From Salinibacterium sp. SWN167 (GTDB lineage: Bacteria > Actinomycetota > Actinomycetes > Actinomycetales > Microbacteriaceae): a DNA stretch of 64,000 bases. Of this stretch, positions 34,706-44,249 are shown piece by piece. The stretch covers positions 558,001 to 622,000 of the forward strand of contig NZ_JADYWU010000001.1 in assembly GCF_015864665.1 (NCBI RefSeq), in the 5' to 3' direction. Under the pieces are notes generated by a model. The model ran no database searches. It was not told the DNA's origin and saw only the letters and a list, made by a program, of their open reading frames with translations. How positions within the stretch are numbered: the stretch's first letter is position 1; every line of letters begins with the position of its first letter. The translations under genes were made by a program, and so were the position numbers.

Positions 34706-37700
34706 ATGTATCCACGAAGCAGCAGGCCAACGCGGCTGACGATCGGGGCTCTTGCCACGTCGTGCGCCATCGCGTTGACCGCGATCACCGCTCCGGCCGC
34801 CCTAGCCGCCGAAGCAACAGCAACTATTGCCGACGTTCAAGGCACTTCAGCCGCGAGCACCATGGTCGGCGACACCGTCACCGTCGAGGGTGTTGTCACC
34901 GCTGACTACCGGGGAGCTTCTGGTTACCGCGGCATCGTCATCCAGACTCCCGGATCGGGTGGCGAGATCGATGCCACACCAGGCGCCTCCGATGGAATCT
35001 TCGTCTACCTCGGCAGCGCGAACCCCGCCGTTTCTCTCGGCGACAAGGTCACCGCGACCGGCGCCGTCGATGAGTACTACGGTCTGACCCAGCTTGGTTC
35101 CGTCTCGGCCGTCGAGCTGGTCACCGCCGCCGCCGACCTCGACCCGGCAGACGCCGTGCAGGCCTCCGCTCTCGATGCCAGCGTTGTTGGCGCCGACCGC
35201 GAATCCCTCGAGTCGATGCTCGTCACCCCCACCGGCGACTACCTCGTCAGCTCGAGCCACCAGCTCTACAATTTCGGTACCCTCTGGCTCAGCCCAGAAG
35301 AGCTCGCCGTCAAGAGCACCGAGACTACGGATGCCGGAGCCGACGCCGACGCGATCGCCGCCGCTAACCGTGCCAGCCGCATCTTCCTCGATGATGGCTA
35401 CAGCATCCAGATCTCCAATGGTTCTCACCCCGGTGAGCAGCCCTACTTCTCGGCCGACACCGTTGTGCGCAACGGCGACACCGTCGAGTTTCCGGCCAAC
35501 CCCTACGTTCTGAGCTATGGGTTCGACGACTGGCGTTTGCAGCCGACCATCGCGATCAACGACGCGAGCCCGGCGGAATACCTGCCCACGTTCGAGTCCA
35601 CGAACCCGCGTGAAGAGTCGGCTCCCGTTGTGGGTGGAGACTTCAAGGTTTCGGCCTTCAACGTCTACAACTACTTCACCACACTGACGAGTGAAGACTC
35701 GGACGCCCGCGGCGCAGACACCGCTGAAGAGTTCGCGATCCAGCAGTCGAAGATCGTCGCCGCCATTAACTCGCTCGATGCGGATGTTGTTGGTCTCATG
35801 GAGATCGAGAACTCCATCAAGTTGGGTGGCGACCTCGACGAAGCGCTCATGGATCTCGTCGGTGCGCTCAACGCTGCTGCCGGAGCCGGAACGTGGGACT
35901 ACGTTCGCACGCCCGCAGCGCTTGATGATGCCGCTATCACCGACTTCATCACGAACGCGATCATCTTCAAGCCGGCCGCTGTTACGCCAGTAGGCGACAG
36001 CTTCACGCAGGTTGACGAGACCGTCTGGGACATCGCGCGCGAGCCGATCGCTCAAACCTTCGAGTCCAACGGTGAACTGATCACCGTTGTCGCTAACCAC
36101 TTCAAGTCAAAGGGTGGATCGGGAACCGAGCCGACCGACGGTCAGGGCTTCTTCAACACGGAGCGTGTGGAGCAGGCCAATGCCGTCAAGGACCTCGTTG
36201 ACTCGATCTCAGCTGATGAAGCCAAGAGCGACCAGGTTGTGCTCGTTGGTGACTTCAATGCCTACTCCGAGGAAGACCCCATTCAGGTCTTCACCGAGGC
36301 CGGCTTCGTTGACACTCTCGCCGCCGAAGGCGACAACGAGTACACCTACACCTTCGATGGTGAACTCGGATCGCTCGACCACATCATCGTCTCGCCGTCG
36401 CTTGCTGAGCACGTGACCGATGCTGCCGTCTGGAACATCAATTCGCCTGAGTGGTCTGACCGCGGTTACGCTTACGCGGCAGCCGAGGCTGGCACGGTGT
36501 TCCGTTCGAGTGACCACGACCCGATCAGCATTGGCCTCAGCACTGAGGCAGCGCCGGTCGAGATCGAGATTCTCACCACGAACGACTTCCACGGTCGTAT
36601 CGAAGCGGGCAGCGGAATCCCAGGCGCAGCGATGCTCGCGGGCATGGTTCGCTCGTGGGAGTCGCAGAACCCCAACACCACGTTTGTCGGTGCCGGTGAC
36701 TTCCTTGGAGCCACGACGTTCACCTCGTTCATCCAGAACGACCAGCCCACGATCGATGTGCTCAACGAAATCGGGCTCGACACGAGCTCGTTCGGTAACC
36801 ACGAGTTCGACCAGGGCCGTGCCGATGTCGACGACCGCATCTTGGATGCCGCCGACTGGCCGTACCTGGCAGCGAACCTCTACGACCGGGACACCAACGC
36901 TCCCGCGTACGACGAGTACTTCCTGCAGGACTTCGAGGGTGTCAACGTTGGCTTCATCGGTGCTATCACCGAAGACCTCAACGAATTGGTCAGCCCCGAG
37001 GGAATCGCATCGCTCGAAGTTCGTGGAGTGGTCGAAGAAGTGAACCGCGTTGCGGACTACCTCACTGACGGAGACGACGCCAACGGCGAAGCAGACGTTC
37101 TCGTTCTCCTCATCCACGAGGGTGCGGCATCCACCGACATCGCTAGCTCGATGGACGACTCAGCGTTTGGCCAGATCGTCACCGACGTGAGCCCGAAGAT
37201 TCAGGCAATTGTCTCGGGCCACACCCACCTGGCCTACGACCACGAGATCGCGGTCGACGGCATGGATGACCCGCGCTTGGTGATTTCTGCCGGCCAGTAC
37301 GGTTCGTACTACGGTCACTTTGACCTCACCGTCGACCCGGCAACGAAGGAGATTATTGACTTCGAGGCTGAGGTTCTGCCAATTGAGGGCTTCGAGCCGG
37401 ATGCTGCAGTGCAGGCAATTGTCGACGACGCTACGGCCGCGGCCGCTGAGCTCGGCAACGCTACCGTCGGAGAGATCTCCGAGAGCATGTACCGTGCGGT
37501 GCAGACTCCCACGGCGGCAGCGCCGTTCCCCGAGAACCGCGGTGGAGAATCGACCCTCGGCAACTTCGTGGCGGATGTTCAGCTCTGGGCAGTATCTGAT
37601 TCAGGTGCAGAGATCGCATTCATGAACCCCGGTGGTTTGCGTACCGACTTGGTTTACGAAGCATCGGGTGCTGGCGACGCCGACGGCGAAGTCACCTACC

Positions 37701-38965
37701 GTGAGGCTGCGAACGTGCAGCCATTCGGTAACACCCTCACGACGATGTCGTTGACCGGTGCTCAGATCAAGTCAGTGCTCGAAGAGCAGTGGCAGCCTGA
37801 GGGTGCCCAGCGTCCGTTCCTCAAGCTCGGCGTTTCGGAAGGGTTGACGTACTCGTACGACCCCACCGCTGCCCAAGGCGAGCGAGTGACCGCGATGTAC
37901 CTCAATGGCACTTCGGTCGATCTCGCGGCCAGCTACACGGTGGTTGCTAACTCCTTCCTCGCGGCCGGTGGCGACAACTTCGCTACTCTCGCCGAGGGAA
38001 CCGACCGTGCCGATAGTGGCCGCGTCGACCTGCAGTCCATGGTCGAGTGGTTCGAAGAGAACACGATCGCTGACCCGCCGCTAGAACAGCGCGCCATTGG
38101 GGCTGTTGTTTCGGCTCCGGATGCTGACGGCTACAACCCCGGGGACGACGTCACGCTCGACCTCTCGTCGCTCACCTTCAGCCGCGGCGGCTCAGACGCC
38201 ACCACGGTCGAGGTTTCGGTTGATGGAGACGTGCTCGGTTCGGCAACGATCGACCGCACCATCGTCGACACCACGGATGAGCAGGGTCGCGCTAGCGTGA
38301 CCGTCACGATCCCCGCTGGCGTACCTTCGGGCACGCTCGCGCTGACCGTCACGGTTCCGGGAACGGATACCGCTGTTGTGGTTCCGATCGAGGTCGCGAC
38401 CACTGCTGAGGTCATCGAGAACACGAAGGCCCCGGGCATCCGCGGCAACGTGCAGGTGGGCAAGACAGTCAAGGCCACCAACGGCAACTGGAGCGTGAAG
38501 TCGCCCGACTACAGCTACCAGTGGCTGCGGGACGGTGCGCCGATCGCTGATGCGACCGATAGCCGCTACCGCATCACGACCGACGACATCGGAACCGAGC
38601 TGAGCGTGCAAGTCACGGCCAGCAAGGACGGTTACTCGGATGGTGTTGCTGAATCGGACGCACAATCGGTGGAGAAGATCTCCTCGAGTGTTCGCTCGAG
38701 CCTCTCCTCCTGGTTCGTGTGGGGCAACCGCTCCGTCACGGCGGATGCCAGCGTCTCGGTCGGCAAGGATGGCACGACCGCGGGCGAGGTGACCTTCTAT
38801 GACGGTCGCACCGCTGTCGGCACGAGCACGGTGGACAAGCGCGGAAATGCCTCGCTGACGCTGCCGAAGCTCAGCCGTGGCATCCACTGGATCTCGGCCG
38901 AGTACTCCGGTAATGACCTCGTGGAGTCCAGCACAAGTTGGCCGCGACTGGTGTTCGTCTTCTAG
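34706..38965 (+). CDS. Secreted ExeM/NucH-like nuclease fused to 5'-nucleotidase and Ig-like domains
   Basis: A 1419-residue exported enzyme. The signal peptide ends near AALAAEA at residue 34. An OB-like domain spans about 35-155. An endonuclease/exonuclease/phosphatase domain covers about 310-605, with FNVYNYF, MEIEN, VGDFNAY, SLDHIIVS and SSDHDP. A UshA-like metallophosphatase spans about 620-900, with TTNDFHG, GNHEFD and GHTHLAYDHE. The 5'-nucleotidase C domain spans about 930-1130, and two Ig-like domains run from about 1240 to the end. It can plausibly degrade extracellular DNA and dephosphorylate the nucleotides. No LPXTG sorting signal is seen, so it is released or non-covalently held. 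Confidence 0.93.
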   Translation: MYPRSSRPTRLTIGALATSCAIALTAITAPAALAAEATATIADVQGTSAASTMVGDTVTVEGVVTADYRGASGYRGIVIQTPGSGGEIDATPGASDGIFVYLGSANPAVSLGDKVTATGAVDEYYGLTQLGSVSAVELVTAAADLDPADAVQASALDASVVGADRESLESMLVTPTGDYLVSSSHQLYNFGTLWLSPEELAVKSTETTDAGADADAIAAANRASRIFLDDGYSIQISNGSHPGEQPYFSADTVVRNGDTVEFPANPYVLSYGFDDWRLQPTIAINDASPAEYLPTFESTNPREESAPVVGGDFKVSAFNVYNYFTTLTSEDSDARGADTAEEFAIQQSKIVAAINSLDADVVGLMEIENSIKLGGDLDEALMDLVGALNAAAGAGTWDYVRTPAALDDAAITDFITNAIIFKPAAVTPVGDSFTQVDETVWDIAREPIAQTFESNGELITVVANHFKSKGGSGTEPTDGQGFFNTERVEQANAVKDLVDSISADEAKSDQVVLVGDFNAYSEEDPIQVFTEAGFVDTLAAEGDNEYTYTFDGELGSLDHIIVSPSLAEHVTDAAVWNINSPEWSDRGYAYAAAEAGTVFRSSDHDPISIGLSTEAAPVEIEILTTNDFHGRIEAGSGIPGAAMLAGMVRSWESQNPNTTFVGAGDFLGATTFTSFIQNDQPTIDVLNEIGLDTSSFGNHEFDQGRADVDDRILDAADWPYLAANLYDRDTNAPAYDEYFLQDFEGVNVGFIGAITEDLNELVSPEGIASLEVRGVVEEVNRVADYLTDGDDANGEADVLVLLIHEGAASTDIASSMDDSAFGQIVTDVSPKIQAIVSGHTHLAYDHEIAVDGMDDPRLVISAGQYGSYYGHFDLTVDPATKEIIDFEAEVLPIEGFEPDAAVQAIVDDATAAAAELGNATVGEISESMYRAVQTPTAAAPFPENRGGESTLGNFVADVQLWAVSDSGAEIAFMNPGGLRTDLVYEASGAGDADGEVTYREAANVQPFGNTLTTMSLTGAQIKSVLEEQWQPEGAQRPFLKLGVSEGLTYSYDPTAAQGERVTAMYLNGTSVDLAASYTVVANSFLAAGGDNFATLAEGTDRADSGRVDLQSMVEWFEENTIADPPLEQRAIGAVVSAPDADGYNPGDDVTLDLSSLTFSRGGSDATTVEVSVDGDVLGSATIDRTIVDTTDEQGRASVTVTIPAGVPSGTLALTVTVPGTDTAVVVPIEVATTAEVIENTKAPGIRGNVQVGKTVKATNGNWSVKSPDYSYQWLRDGAPIADATDSRYRITTDDIGTELSVQVTASKDGYSDGVAESDAQSVEKISSSVRSSLSSWFVWGNRSVTADASVSVGKDGTTAGEVTFYDGRTAVGTSTVDKRGNASLTLPKLSRGIHWISAEYSGNDLVESSTSWPRLVFVF

Positions 38966-38995
38966 GCGAATATCGGTAGCTAACCGAAGAACGCG

Positions 38996-39026
38996 AAGAG
39001 GGCCCCGCACAGCGCGGGGCCCTCTT
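38996..39026. terminator. Terminator between the nuclease and lipoprotein genes
   Basis: AAGAGGGCCCCGC (38996-39008) pairs with GCGGGGCCCTCTT (39014-39026), a 13-base perfect stem with a five-base loop, followed by TCGTTTG. It lies between convergent genes and may act both ways. Confidence 0.85.
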
Positions 39027-39102
39027 TCGTTTGAGTCCTGCGGCTACACGATCACGGAGTAAACCCGCGCGATGCTGCGGGGGCGCAAGCTCTGAGCATT
39101 GG

Positions 39103-39627
39103 CTAGAGAAGCGACCGGAGGTGATCTGCGCCAGGACGATTCGGGCAGAGCGAGAGAAAAGCGCGTACGTCCGTCTTCTGGTTCGGGGCGAGGGCGGTGA
39201 GATGGAGGTAGCCATTGTCTGTGATTGCGCACTGGGCATAGAGGGCACCAACCTGGTCGATTCCACTCGACAGCACTGGTCCGGCGATCTCGGCAGCATC
39301 GAGTTGCGCTTGCGTGTACACCGTGCCGTGTTTGATCTCCATACACGAGACGACGGCGGGGCGGTATTCCCACACTTCTTCGAAGCTCGTGAACTCCATG
39401 GGAAGTTCTGTGCGAATCCCGGATGATTCATCTTCTACATAGCAGCGGTAGCTGAAGCTAACTTCCTCGTCCGCCGCGTCGGAAGGGGACGGAGTGGCAC
39501 TACTCGACGGTGATGCTTCCGCGGTGGCGGCAGCGGTCGACTGCTCGGCAGAAGGTGGGGAGTCAGTCGCGCATCCACCAACGGTAAAGAGCAGGGCGGT
39601 CATGGCGATAGCGGTAGTGGGGCGCAT
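39103..39627 (-). CDS. Putative lipoprotein
   Basis: A 174-residue exported protein. The signal peptide MRPTTAIAMTALLFTVGGCA ends in a lipobox with lipidated Cys near residue 19. A Ser/Ala/Thr/Pro linker of about 30 residues follows, then a small folded domain with three cysteines (YRCYVED, VSCMEIK, AQCAITD) and a final LCPNRPGADHL. No named family recognised. It converges with the giant nuclease gene across the terminator. Confidence 0.7.
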   Translation of the reverse strand: MRPTTAIAMTALLFTVGGCATDSPPSAEQSTAAATAEASPSSSATPSPSDAADEEVSFSYRCYVEDESSGIRTELPMEFTSFEEVWEYRPAVVSCMEIKHGTVYTQAQLDAAEIAGPVLSSGIDQVGALYAQCAITDNGYLHLTALAPNQKTDVRAFLSLCPNRPGADHLRSLL

Positions 39628-39857
39628 TTCTCAATTATAGCGAGATTCATTCACGTATAGGTGCGGTGTGGCGAGCAAACGGATTTCGTTGCCAGGAGCC
39701 TGATCGGTAGCTCTGCCGGAGTGCTCTGCGAGTGCTTTCACCTCATGCCTGTTACAGAATTATGCAGATCGATGAAATAAATTTGGCCTGCTGATTGCTA
39801 CTAACTATGGTGAGCAAGCTCCCATCGATCTCCAACCTGCGAAGGAACCCCTGAATC
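39628..39857. other. Divergent intergenic region with cysK promoter
   Basis: A 230-base region, AT-richer around 39750-39810 (AATTATGCAGATCGATGAAATAAATTTGG shows the trend), presumably holds promoters for the lipoprotein and cysK. GAAGGA at 39841-39846 is the cysK ribosome-binding site. No sure operator was seen. Confidence 0.35.
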
Positions 39858-40796
39858 ATGGCTAGTCGTATCTATAAGAACATCACCGAACTCGTCGGTA
39901 ACACCCCGTTGGTTCAGCTCAACTCCGTCACAGACGGTGCTGGCGCTACCGTGCTGGCAAAGCTCGAATTTCAGAACCCTTCGGCCAGTGTGAAGGACCG
40001 TATCGGTGTCGCAATTATTGATGCGGCCGAGAAAGCTGGCGCGTTGAAGCCTGGCGGAACCATCGTTGAGGGCACCAGTGGCAACACCGGTATCGCGCTC
40101 GCCATGGTTGGTGCCGCCCGCGGTTACCGCGTAGTGCTCACGATGCCCGAGAGCATGAGCAAGGAGCGCCGCATGCTGCTGCGCGCGTTCGGTGCAGAAC
40201 TCGTGTTGACTCCCGCCGGCGAAGGTATGCGTGGCGCCGTTGAGAAGGCCGCTGAGATCGTGGCCAACACTGAGGGTGCAGTCGCCGCTCAGCAGTTCGC
40301 CAACGCTGCAAACCCGGCTATTCACCGTGCCACCACGGGCCCTGAGATCTGGAACGACACCGACGGTGCCGTCGACATCTTCGTTGCGGGAATCGGAACC
40401 GGCGGAACCATCACCGGTGCTGGTGGTTACCTCAAGGAACAGAACCCCGAGATCAAAGTTGTTGCGGTTGAGCCCGAAGAGTCGGCCATCCTCAATGGCG
40501 GAGCTCCCGGCCCCCACAAGATTCAGGGAATCGGCGCCAACTTCGTGCCCGAAATTCTCGACCGCGATGTTTATGACGAGGTACTCGACGTCAACATCAC
40601 CCAGTCCGTCACGATGGCTCGTCGCCTTGCAGCCGAAGAGGGAATCCTCGCAGGCATCTCCTCGGGTGCGACCGTCTACGCCGCAATCGAGTTGGCCAAG
40701 CGCCCCGAGAACGCCGGCAAGACCATTGTTGTCATCATCGCGAGCTTTGGCGAGCGTTACCTGTCGACCCTTCTCTACGAAGACCTTGTCGACTAG
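39858..40796 (+). CDS. cysK: Cysteine synthase A (O-acetylserine sulfhydrylase)
   Basis: This PLP enzyme makes cysteine from O-acetylserine and sulfide. The 312-residue protein has NTPLVQLN, then the PLP lysine in [10 protein letters not shown] near residue 44. [12 protein letters not shown] near 72 is the substrate loop, and [15 protein letters not shown] near 178 binds the PLP phosphate. It has a canonical ribosome-binding site (GAAGGA) and is followed after 70 bases by cysE, which supplies its substrate and whose C-terminal Ile normally docks into CysK. Confidence 0.97.
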   Translation: MASRIYKNITELVGNTPLVQLNSVTDGAGATVLAKLEFQNPSASVKDRIGVAIIDAAEKAGALKPGGTIVEGTSGNTGIALAMVGAARGYRVVLTMPESMSKERRMLLRAFGAELVLTPAGEGMRGAVEKAAEIVANTEGAVAAQQFANAANPAIHRATTGPEIWNDTDGAVDIFVAGIGTGGTITGAGGYLKEQNPEIKVVAVEPEESAILNGGAPGPHKIQGIGANFVPEILDRDVYDEVLDVNITQSVTMARRLAAEEGILAGISSGATVYAAIELAKRPENAGKTIVVIIASFGERYLSTLLYEDLVD

Positions 40797-40866
40797 GGGC
40801 TTGTCGACTAAGACCGAGTCACCTCAACTCAACGCCGCTAACCACCACTAACGACGGATCCCTCTA

Positions 40867-41436
40867 TTGTTTGCTCGAACTCGTGAAGACATTGCTGCCG
40901 TGCGCGAACGCGACCCCGCAGCCCGTGGTGCCTTCGAGATTTGGCTGACCTATTCGGGGATGCACGCCGTGTGGGGTTACCGCTTGAGTCACTGGTTGTG
41001 GACTGCGCGGGCATTCTTTCTTGCCCGCGTAGTCTCCCAATTCGTTCGCTTCTTGACCGGCGTCGAGATTCATCCTGGCGCGCAGATCGGCCGCCGCGTC
41101 ATCATCGATCACGGCTCCGGAGTCGTCATTGGTGAGACCGCCATTGTCGGCGATGACGTTTTGATCTATCACGGCGTCACGCTTGGCGGCACGAGCTCGC
41201 AGGGCGGCAAGCGCCACCCGACGCTCGGCAACGAGATTGTCGTGGGCGCCGGCGCTGCGATCCTCGGCGACATCACGATCGGCTCTGGCTCGGTCGTGGG
41301 CGCCGGTGCCGTAGTGGTGGCGGATGCTCCCGCTGATTCTCTTCTCGTTGGCGCTCCCGCCGTGGCGCGCCCCAAGGGCGGCACGAAAGCGCCCAAAGAC
41401 GGCTTCAACTACATCGATCCCGCGATTTACATTTAG
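40867..41436 (+). CDS. cysE: Serine O-acetyltransferase
   Basis: CysE acetylates serine with acetyl-CoA, the first step to cysteine. The 189-residue protein is the short actinobacterial/Bacillus type. A helical N-terminus is followed by left-handed beta-helix hexapeptides ([28 protein letters not shown], then [20 protein letters not shown] with the catalytic His). It ends NYIDPAIYI; the C-terminal Ile is the residue that inserts into the CysK active site. The start is an unusual TTG at 40867, chosen because [20 protein letters not shown] matches family N-termini and no ATG or GTG fits better. Confidence 0.95.
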   Translation: MFARTREDIAAVRERDPAARGAFEIWLTYSGMHAVWGYRLSHWLWTARAFFLARVVSQFVRFLTGVEIHPGAQIGRRVIIDHGSGVVIGETAIVGDDVLIYHGVTLGGTSSQGGKRHPTLGNEIVVGAGAAILGDITIGSGSVVGAGAVVVADAPADSLLVGAPAVARPKGGTKAPKDGFNYIDPAIYI

Positions 41437-41488
41437 CCCCGTCGAGGCAGAAATGTCTCATTCGCGTTGCGGTAGACAGCTCTGTAGC

Positions 41489-41500
41489 GCAAGCGCTTGC
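41489..41500. promoter_or_regulatory. LacI-family operator upstream of the sugar transporter
   Basis: GCAAGCGCTTGC is a perfect 12-base palindrome with the central CG step typical of LacI/GalR-family operators. It lies 137 bases before the substrate-binding-protein start. No LacI gene is in the window, so the regulator is encoded elsewhere. Confidence 0.7.
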
Positions 41501-41636
41501 ACAAATCGTTGATCGTCGCCTAGCGTGAGTCATGAACACGCTCTCTTGAGCTGCACTGAGTGAGCGAGTTCAGAGCTGCAGTTGTTCCCCCGCATACTGC
41601 TCGGTCTGCGGGCAAACCTCGACGAGGAGGATTTGT

Positions 41637-42968
41637 ATGATTTCTCACAACTTTCGACGGGCCCTGCTGCCCATCGCCACGCTCGGCGTCGCCAGCATGG
41701 TTCTCACGGGCTGCGCATCTGGCGCTGGCGGCACAGGCGGCCCCGGTGATGCTGGTGAAGCGGATGGCGTAGTCACCATCTATGGCACCATCGCCGACAC
41801 TGAGGCTGAACTTCTCGAAGAATCCTGGGCTGACTGGGAAGAAGCGAATGACATCGACATTCAGTACGAATCGAGCAAAGAGTTCGAAGCGCAGATCAGC
41901 ATCCGCGCTCAGGGTGGCAACGCCCCTGACATCGCGATCTTCCCGCAGCCAGGTCTTCTCGCTGACCTCGCTTCGCGCGATTACATTCAGCCAGCGCCCG
42001 ACAGCGTCGCCTCCAACGTCGCAGAATATTGGTCAGAGGACTGGGCTGCGTACGCCACCACGGGCGACACTCTCTACGGTGCGCCGCTCATGGCTAGCGT
42101 CAAGGGCTTCGTCTGGTATTCGCCTTCGCAATTCGAGGAGTGGGGCGTCGAAGTTCCCGAAACCTGGGACGAACTGCTCACGCTCACCCAGACAATCGCC
42201 GACGAAACCGGAACCGCACCCTGGTGTGCTGGCTTCGGTTCGGATGCCGCAACCGGTTGGCCAGGAACGGACTGGGTAGAAGACCTCGTTCTGCGCGAAG
42301 CGGGACCAGACGTCTACGACCAGTGGGTTTCGCACGAGATCCCGTTCAGTGATCCTGCGATCGTCTCGGCGTTCGATTCGGTGGGCGACATCCTCCTGAA
42401 CCCGGATTACGTGAATGCTGGATTCGGCGACGTGAAGTCGATCAACTCCACCCCGTTTGGTGACCCGGCTCGCGCCCTCGGCGACGGCACCTGTGCCCTC
42501 CACCACCAGGCATCCTTCTTCGACGGGTTCATTCAGGACCCCAAGAACGGTAACGCCACGGTTGGACCGGATGCTGACATTTGGGCCTTCGTCACGCCCT
42601 CCGCTGAAGCGGGTGGCAACGCAGTCACCGGTGGTGGCGAAATCGTCGGAGCCTTCTCCAATGACGAAGACACCATCGCAGTACAGGAATACCTGTCGAG
42701 CCCCGAGTGGGCAAACTCTCGCGTAGCTCTGGGCGGCGTCATTAGCGCTAACAATGGCCTTGACCCGGCAAGCGCGAGCAGCCCCATCCTGCAGGAAGCC
42801 ATCACGATTCTGCAGGACCCCGACACCACGTTCCGCTTTGACGCTTCCGACCTCATGCCGGGTGTTGTCGGTGCTGGATCGTTCTGGACCGGAATGGTCG
42901 ACTGGGTCAACGGCAAGTCAACCGAAGAAGTGCTCTCGACCATTGATGCGTCATGGCCGTCTGAGTAA
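41637..42968 (+). CDS. Sugar ABC transporter substrate-binding lipoprotein
   Basis: A 443-residue extracellular receptor of the family 1 solute-binding proteins. The signal peptide ends in VLTGCASG, with lipidated Cys near residue 26, followed by a Gly-rich linker. Typical features include KEFEAQISIRAQGGNAPDIAIFPQPG near residue 82, the sugar-site tryptophans in PWCAGFGSDAATGWPGTDWVED, and a C-terminal MVDWVNGKSTEEVLSTID. It resembles alpha-glucoside (AglE-like) receptors. Start ATG 41637 follows GAGGAGG. Two permease genes follow, but no ATPase, so a shared MsiK-type ATPase is expected elsewhere. Confidence 0.93.
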   Translation: MISHNFRRALLPIATLGVASMVLTGCASGAGGTGGPGDAGEADGVVTIYGTIADTEAELLEESWADWEEANDIDIQYESSKEFEAQISIRAQGGNAPDIAIFPQPGLLADLASRDYIQPAPDSVASNVAEYWSEDWAAYATTGDTLYGAPLMASVKGFVWYSPSQFEEWGVEVPETWDELLTLTQTIADETGTAPWCAGFGSDAATGWPGTDWVEDLVLREAGPDVYDQWVSHEIPFSDPAIVSAFDSVGDILLNPDYVNAGFGDVKSINSTPFGDPARALGDGTCALHHQASFFDGFIQDPKNGNATVGPDADIWAFVTPSAEAGGNAVTGGGEIVGAFSNDEDTIAVQEYLSSPEWANSRVALGGVISANNGLDPASASSPILQEAITILQDPDTTFRFDASDLMPGVVGAGSFWTGMVDWVNGKSTEEVLSTIDASWPSE

Positions 42969-42983
42969 CACCCTTCAACGGTG

Positions 42984-43019
42984 AGCGTGGGTTGGACGAT
43001 TGTGCTTCCAGCCCACGCT
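42984..43019 (+). terminator. Intra-operon hairpin between receptor and permease genes
   Basis: AGCGTGGGTTGG (42984-42995) pairs with CCAGCCCACGCT (43008-43019), 12 positions including one G-U pair, followed by TACTTTTCTCCC. Partial termination here would give more receptor than permease mRNA. Confidence 0.6.
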
Positions 43020-43115
43020 TACTTTTCTCCCACTCGTGCCGACGCCTCGGTAGAGTCGAATCAGCAGAAATGCCAGTGAAGTGAAGAGTCCAGTGATGCA
43101 CTCGAAAGGTCGCTA

Positions 43116-44249
43116 ATGTCAGCTTTTCTCGCGTGGATAGCCACGCTCCCCGCGCTCGCTCAGATTCCCCTCGTGCTTCTGGCATTTTTCGTGGTCATCG
43201 CACTGCTGATCTTCTTCATCGAGATCGCTCCGCGCAGTGGCCGCAAGTACACGATCATCCGTGCCGCGGCCTGCGTGCTCATCCCCACCTTCATCTTCTT
43301 GACACTGGGCTCGGTGTATTGGGCAGCGGGCGCAGCAGCTGTTTTCGGTGGGCTCTTCTTCATCCTCGACTACCGCTCCAAGCAGGGCGCTGGCTACCTC
43401 TTCCAGCTCGTCGGCTTCATGAGCCCGGCGATCTTCTTGCTCGCTATTGGTCTCATCTACCCGACGATCCAGACCACCATCCAAGCCTTCATGAACAGCC
43501 GCGGAACCCGTTTCGTCGGCCTCGAAAACTTCATCTGGATCTTCACTCAAGACACCGGCATCCGCACCGTTCTCAACACGGTCGTGTGGGTGCTGATTGT
43601 TCCCACGGTCTCCACCATCTTTGGCCTCGCCTACGCGGTCTTCATCGACAAGTCGCGCGGCGAGAAGATTTTCAAAGTGCTCGTCTTCATGCCGATGGCT
43701 ATCTCGTTCGTGGGCGCGAGCATCATCTGGCGTTTCGTCTATGCCGTGCGCCCCGCTGGCCAAGAGCAGATTGGTTTGCTCAACCAGATTGTGGTCTGGA
43801 TGGGCGGGCAACCGGTCGACTGGATCTCCAACTCTCCATGGAACACTTTCTTTCTCATCGTCGTGCTGATTTGGATCCAGACCGGTTTCGCAATGGTGAT
43901 CCTGTCGGCCGCGATCAAGGGTGTTCCCGCCGAGCAACTTGAGGCCGCGGAGCTCGACGGAACGAACGCGTGGCAACGGTTCATCAACGTGACCGTGCCG
44001 GGCATCCGCAGCTCGCTCGTTGTGGTGTTGACGACGATCTCGATCGCCTCGTTGAAAGTCTTCGACATTGTGCGCACCATGACGGCCGGTGCCAACGAGA
44101 CGAGCGTTATTGCCAACGAAATGTATTCGCAGTGGCAGGGCTTCGAGGTGGGCAGATCTGCCGCCTTCGCGGTCGTGCTGTTCATCATGGTGCTGCCGAT
44201 CGTTGTGTACAACGCGAGACAGATTGCTAAGCAGAGGGAGATCCGATGA
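43116..44249 (+). CDS. Sugar ABC transporter permease (AglF/MalF-like)
   Basis: A 377-residue inner-membrane permease with about nine helices. The extra N-terminal three-helix region (about residues 1-95) precedes the MalF-like core. The EAA loop that docks the ATPase reads EQLEAAELDGTNAWQRFINVTVPGI near residue 275. It lies in an operon after the receptor gene, and its stop overlaps the next permease start by four bases (ATGA). Confidence 0.93.
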   Translation: MSAFLAWIATLPALAQIPLVLLAFFVVIALLIFFIEIAPRSGRKYTIIRAAACVLIPTFIFLTLGSVYWAAGAAAVFGGLFFILDYRSKQGAGYLFQLVGFMSPAIFLLAIGLIYPTIQTTIQAFMNSRGTRFVGLENFIWIFTQDTGIRTVLNTVVWVLIVPTVSTIFGLAYAVFIDKSRGEKIFKVLVFMPMAISFVGASIIWRFVYAVRPAGQEQIGLLNQIVVWMGGQPVDWISNSPWNTFFLIVVLIWIQTGFAMVILSAAIKGVPAEQLEAAELDGTNAWQRFINVTVPGIRSSLVVVLTTISIASLKVFDIVRTMTAGANETSVIANEMYSQWQGFEVGRSAAFAVVLFIMVLPIVVYNARQIAKQREIR

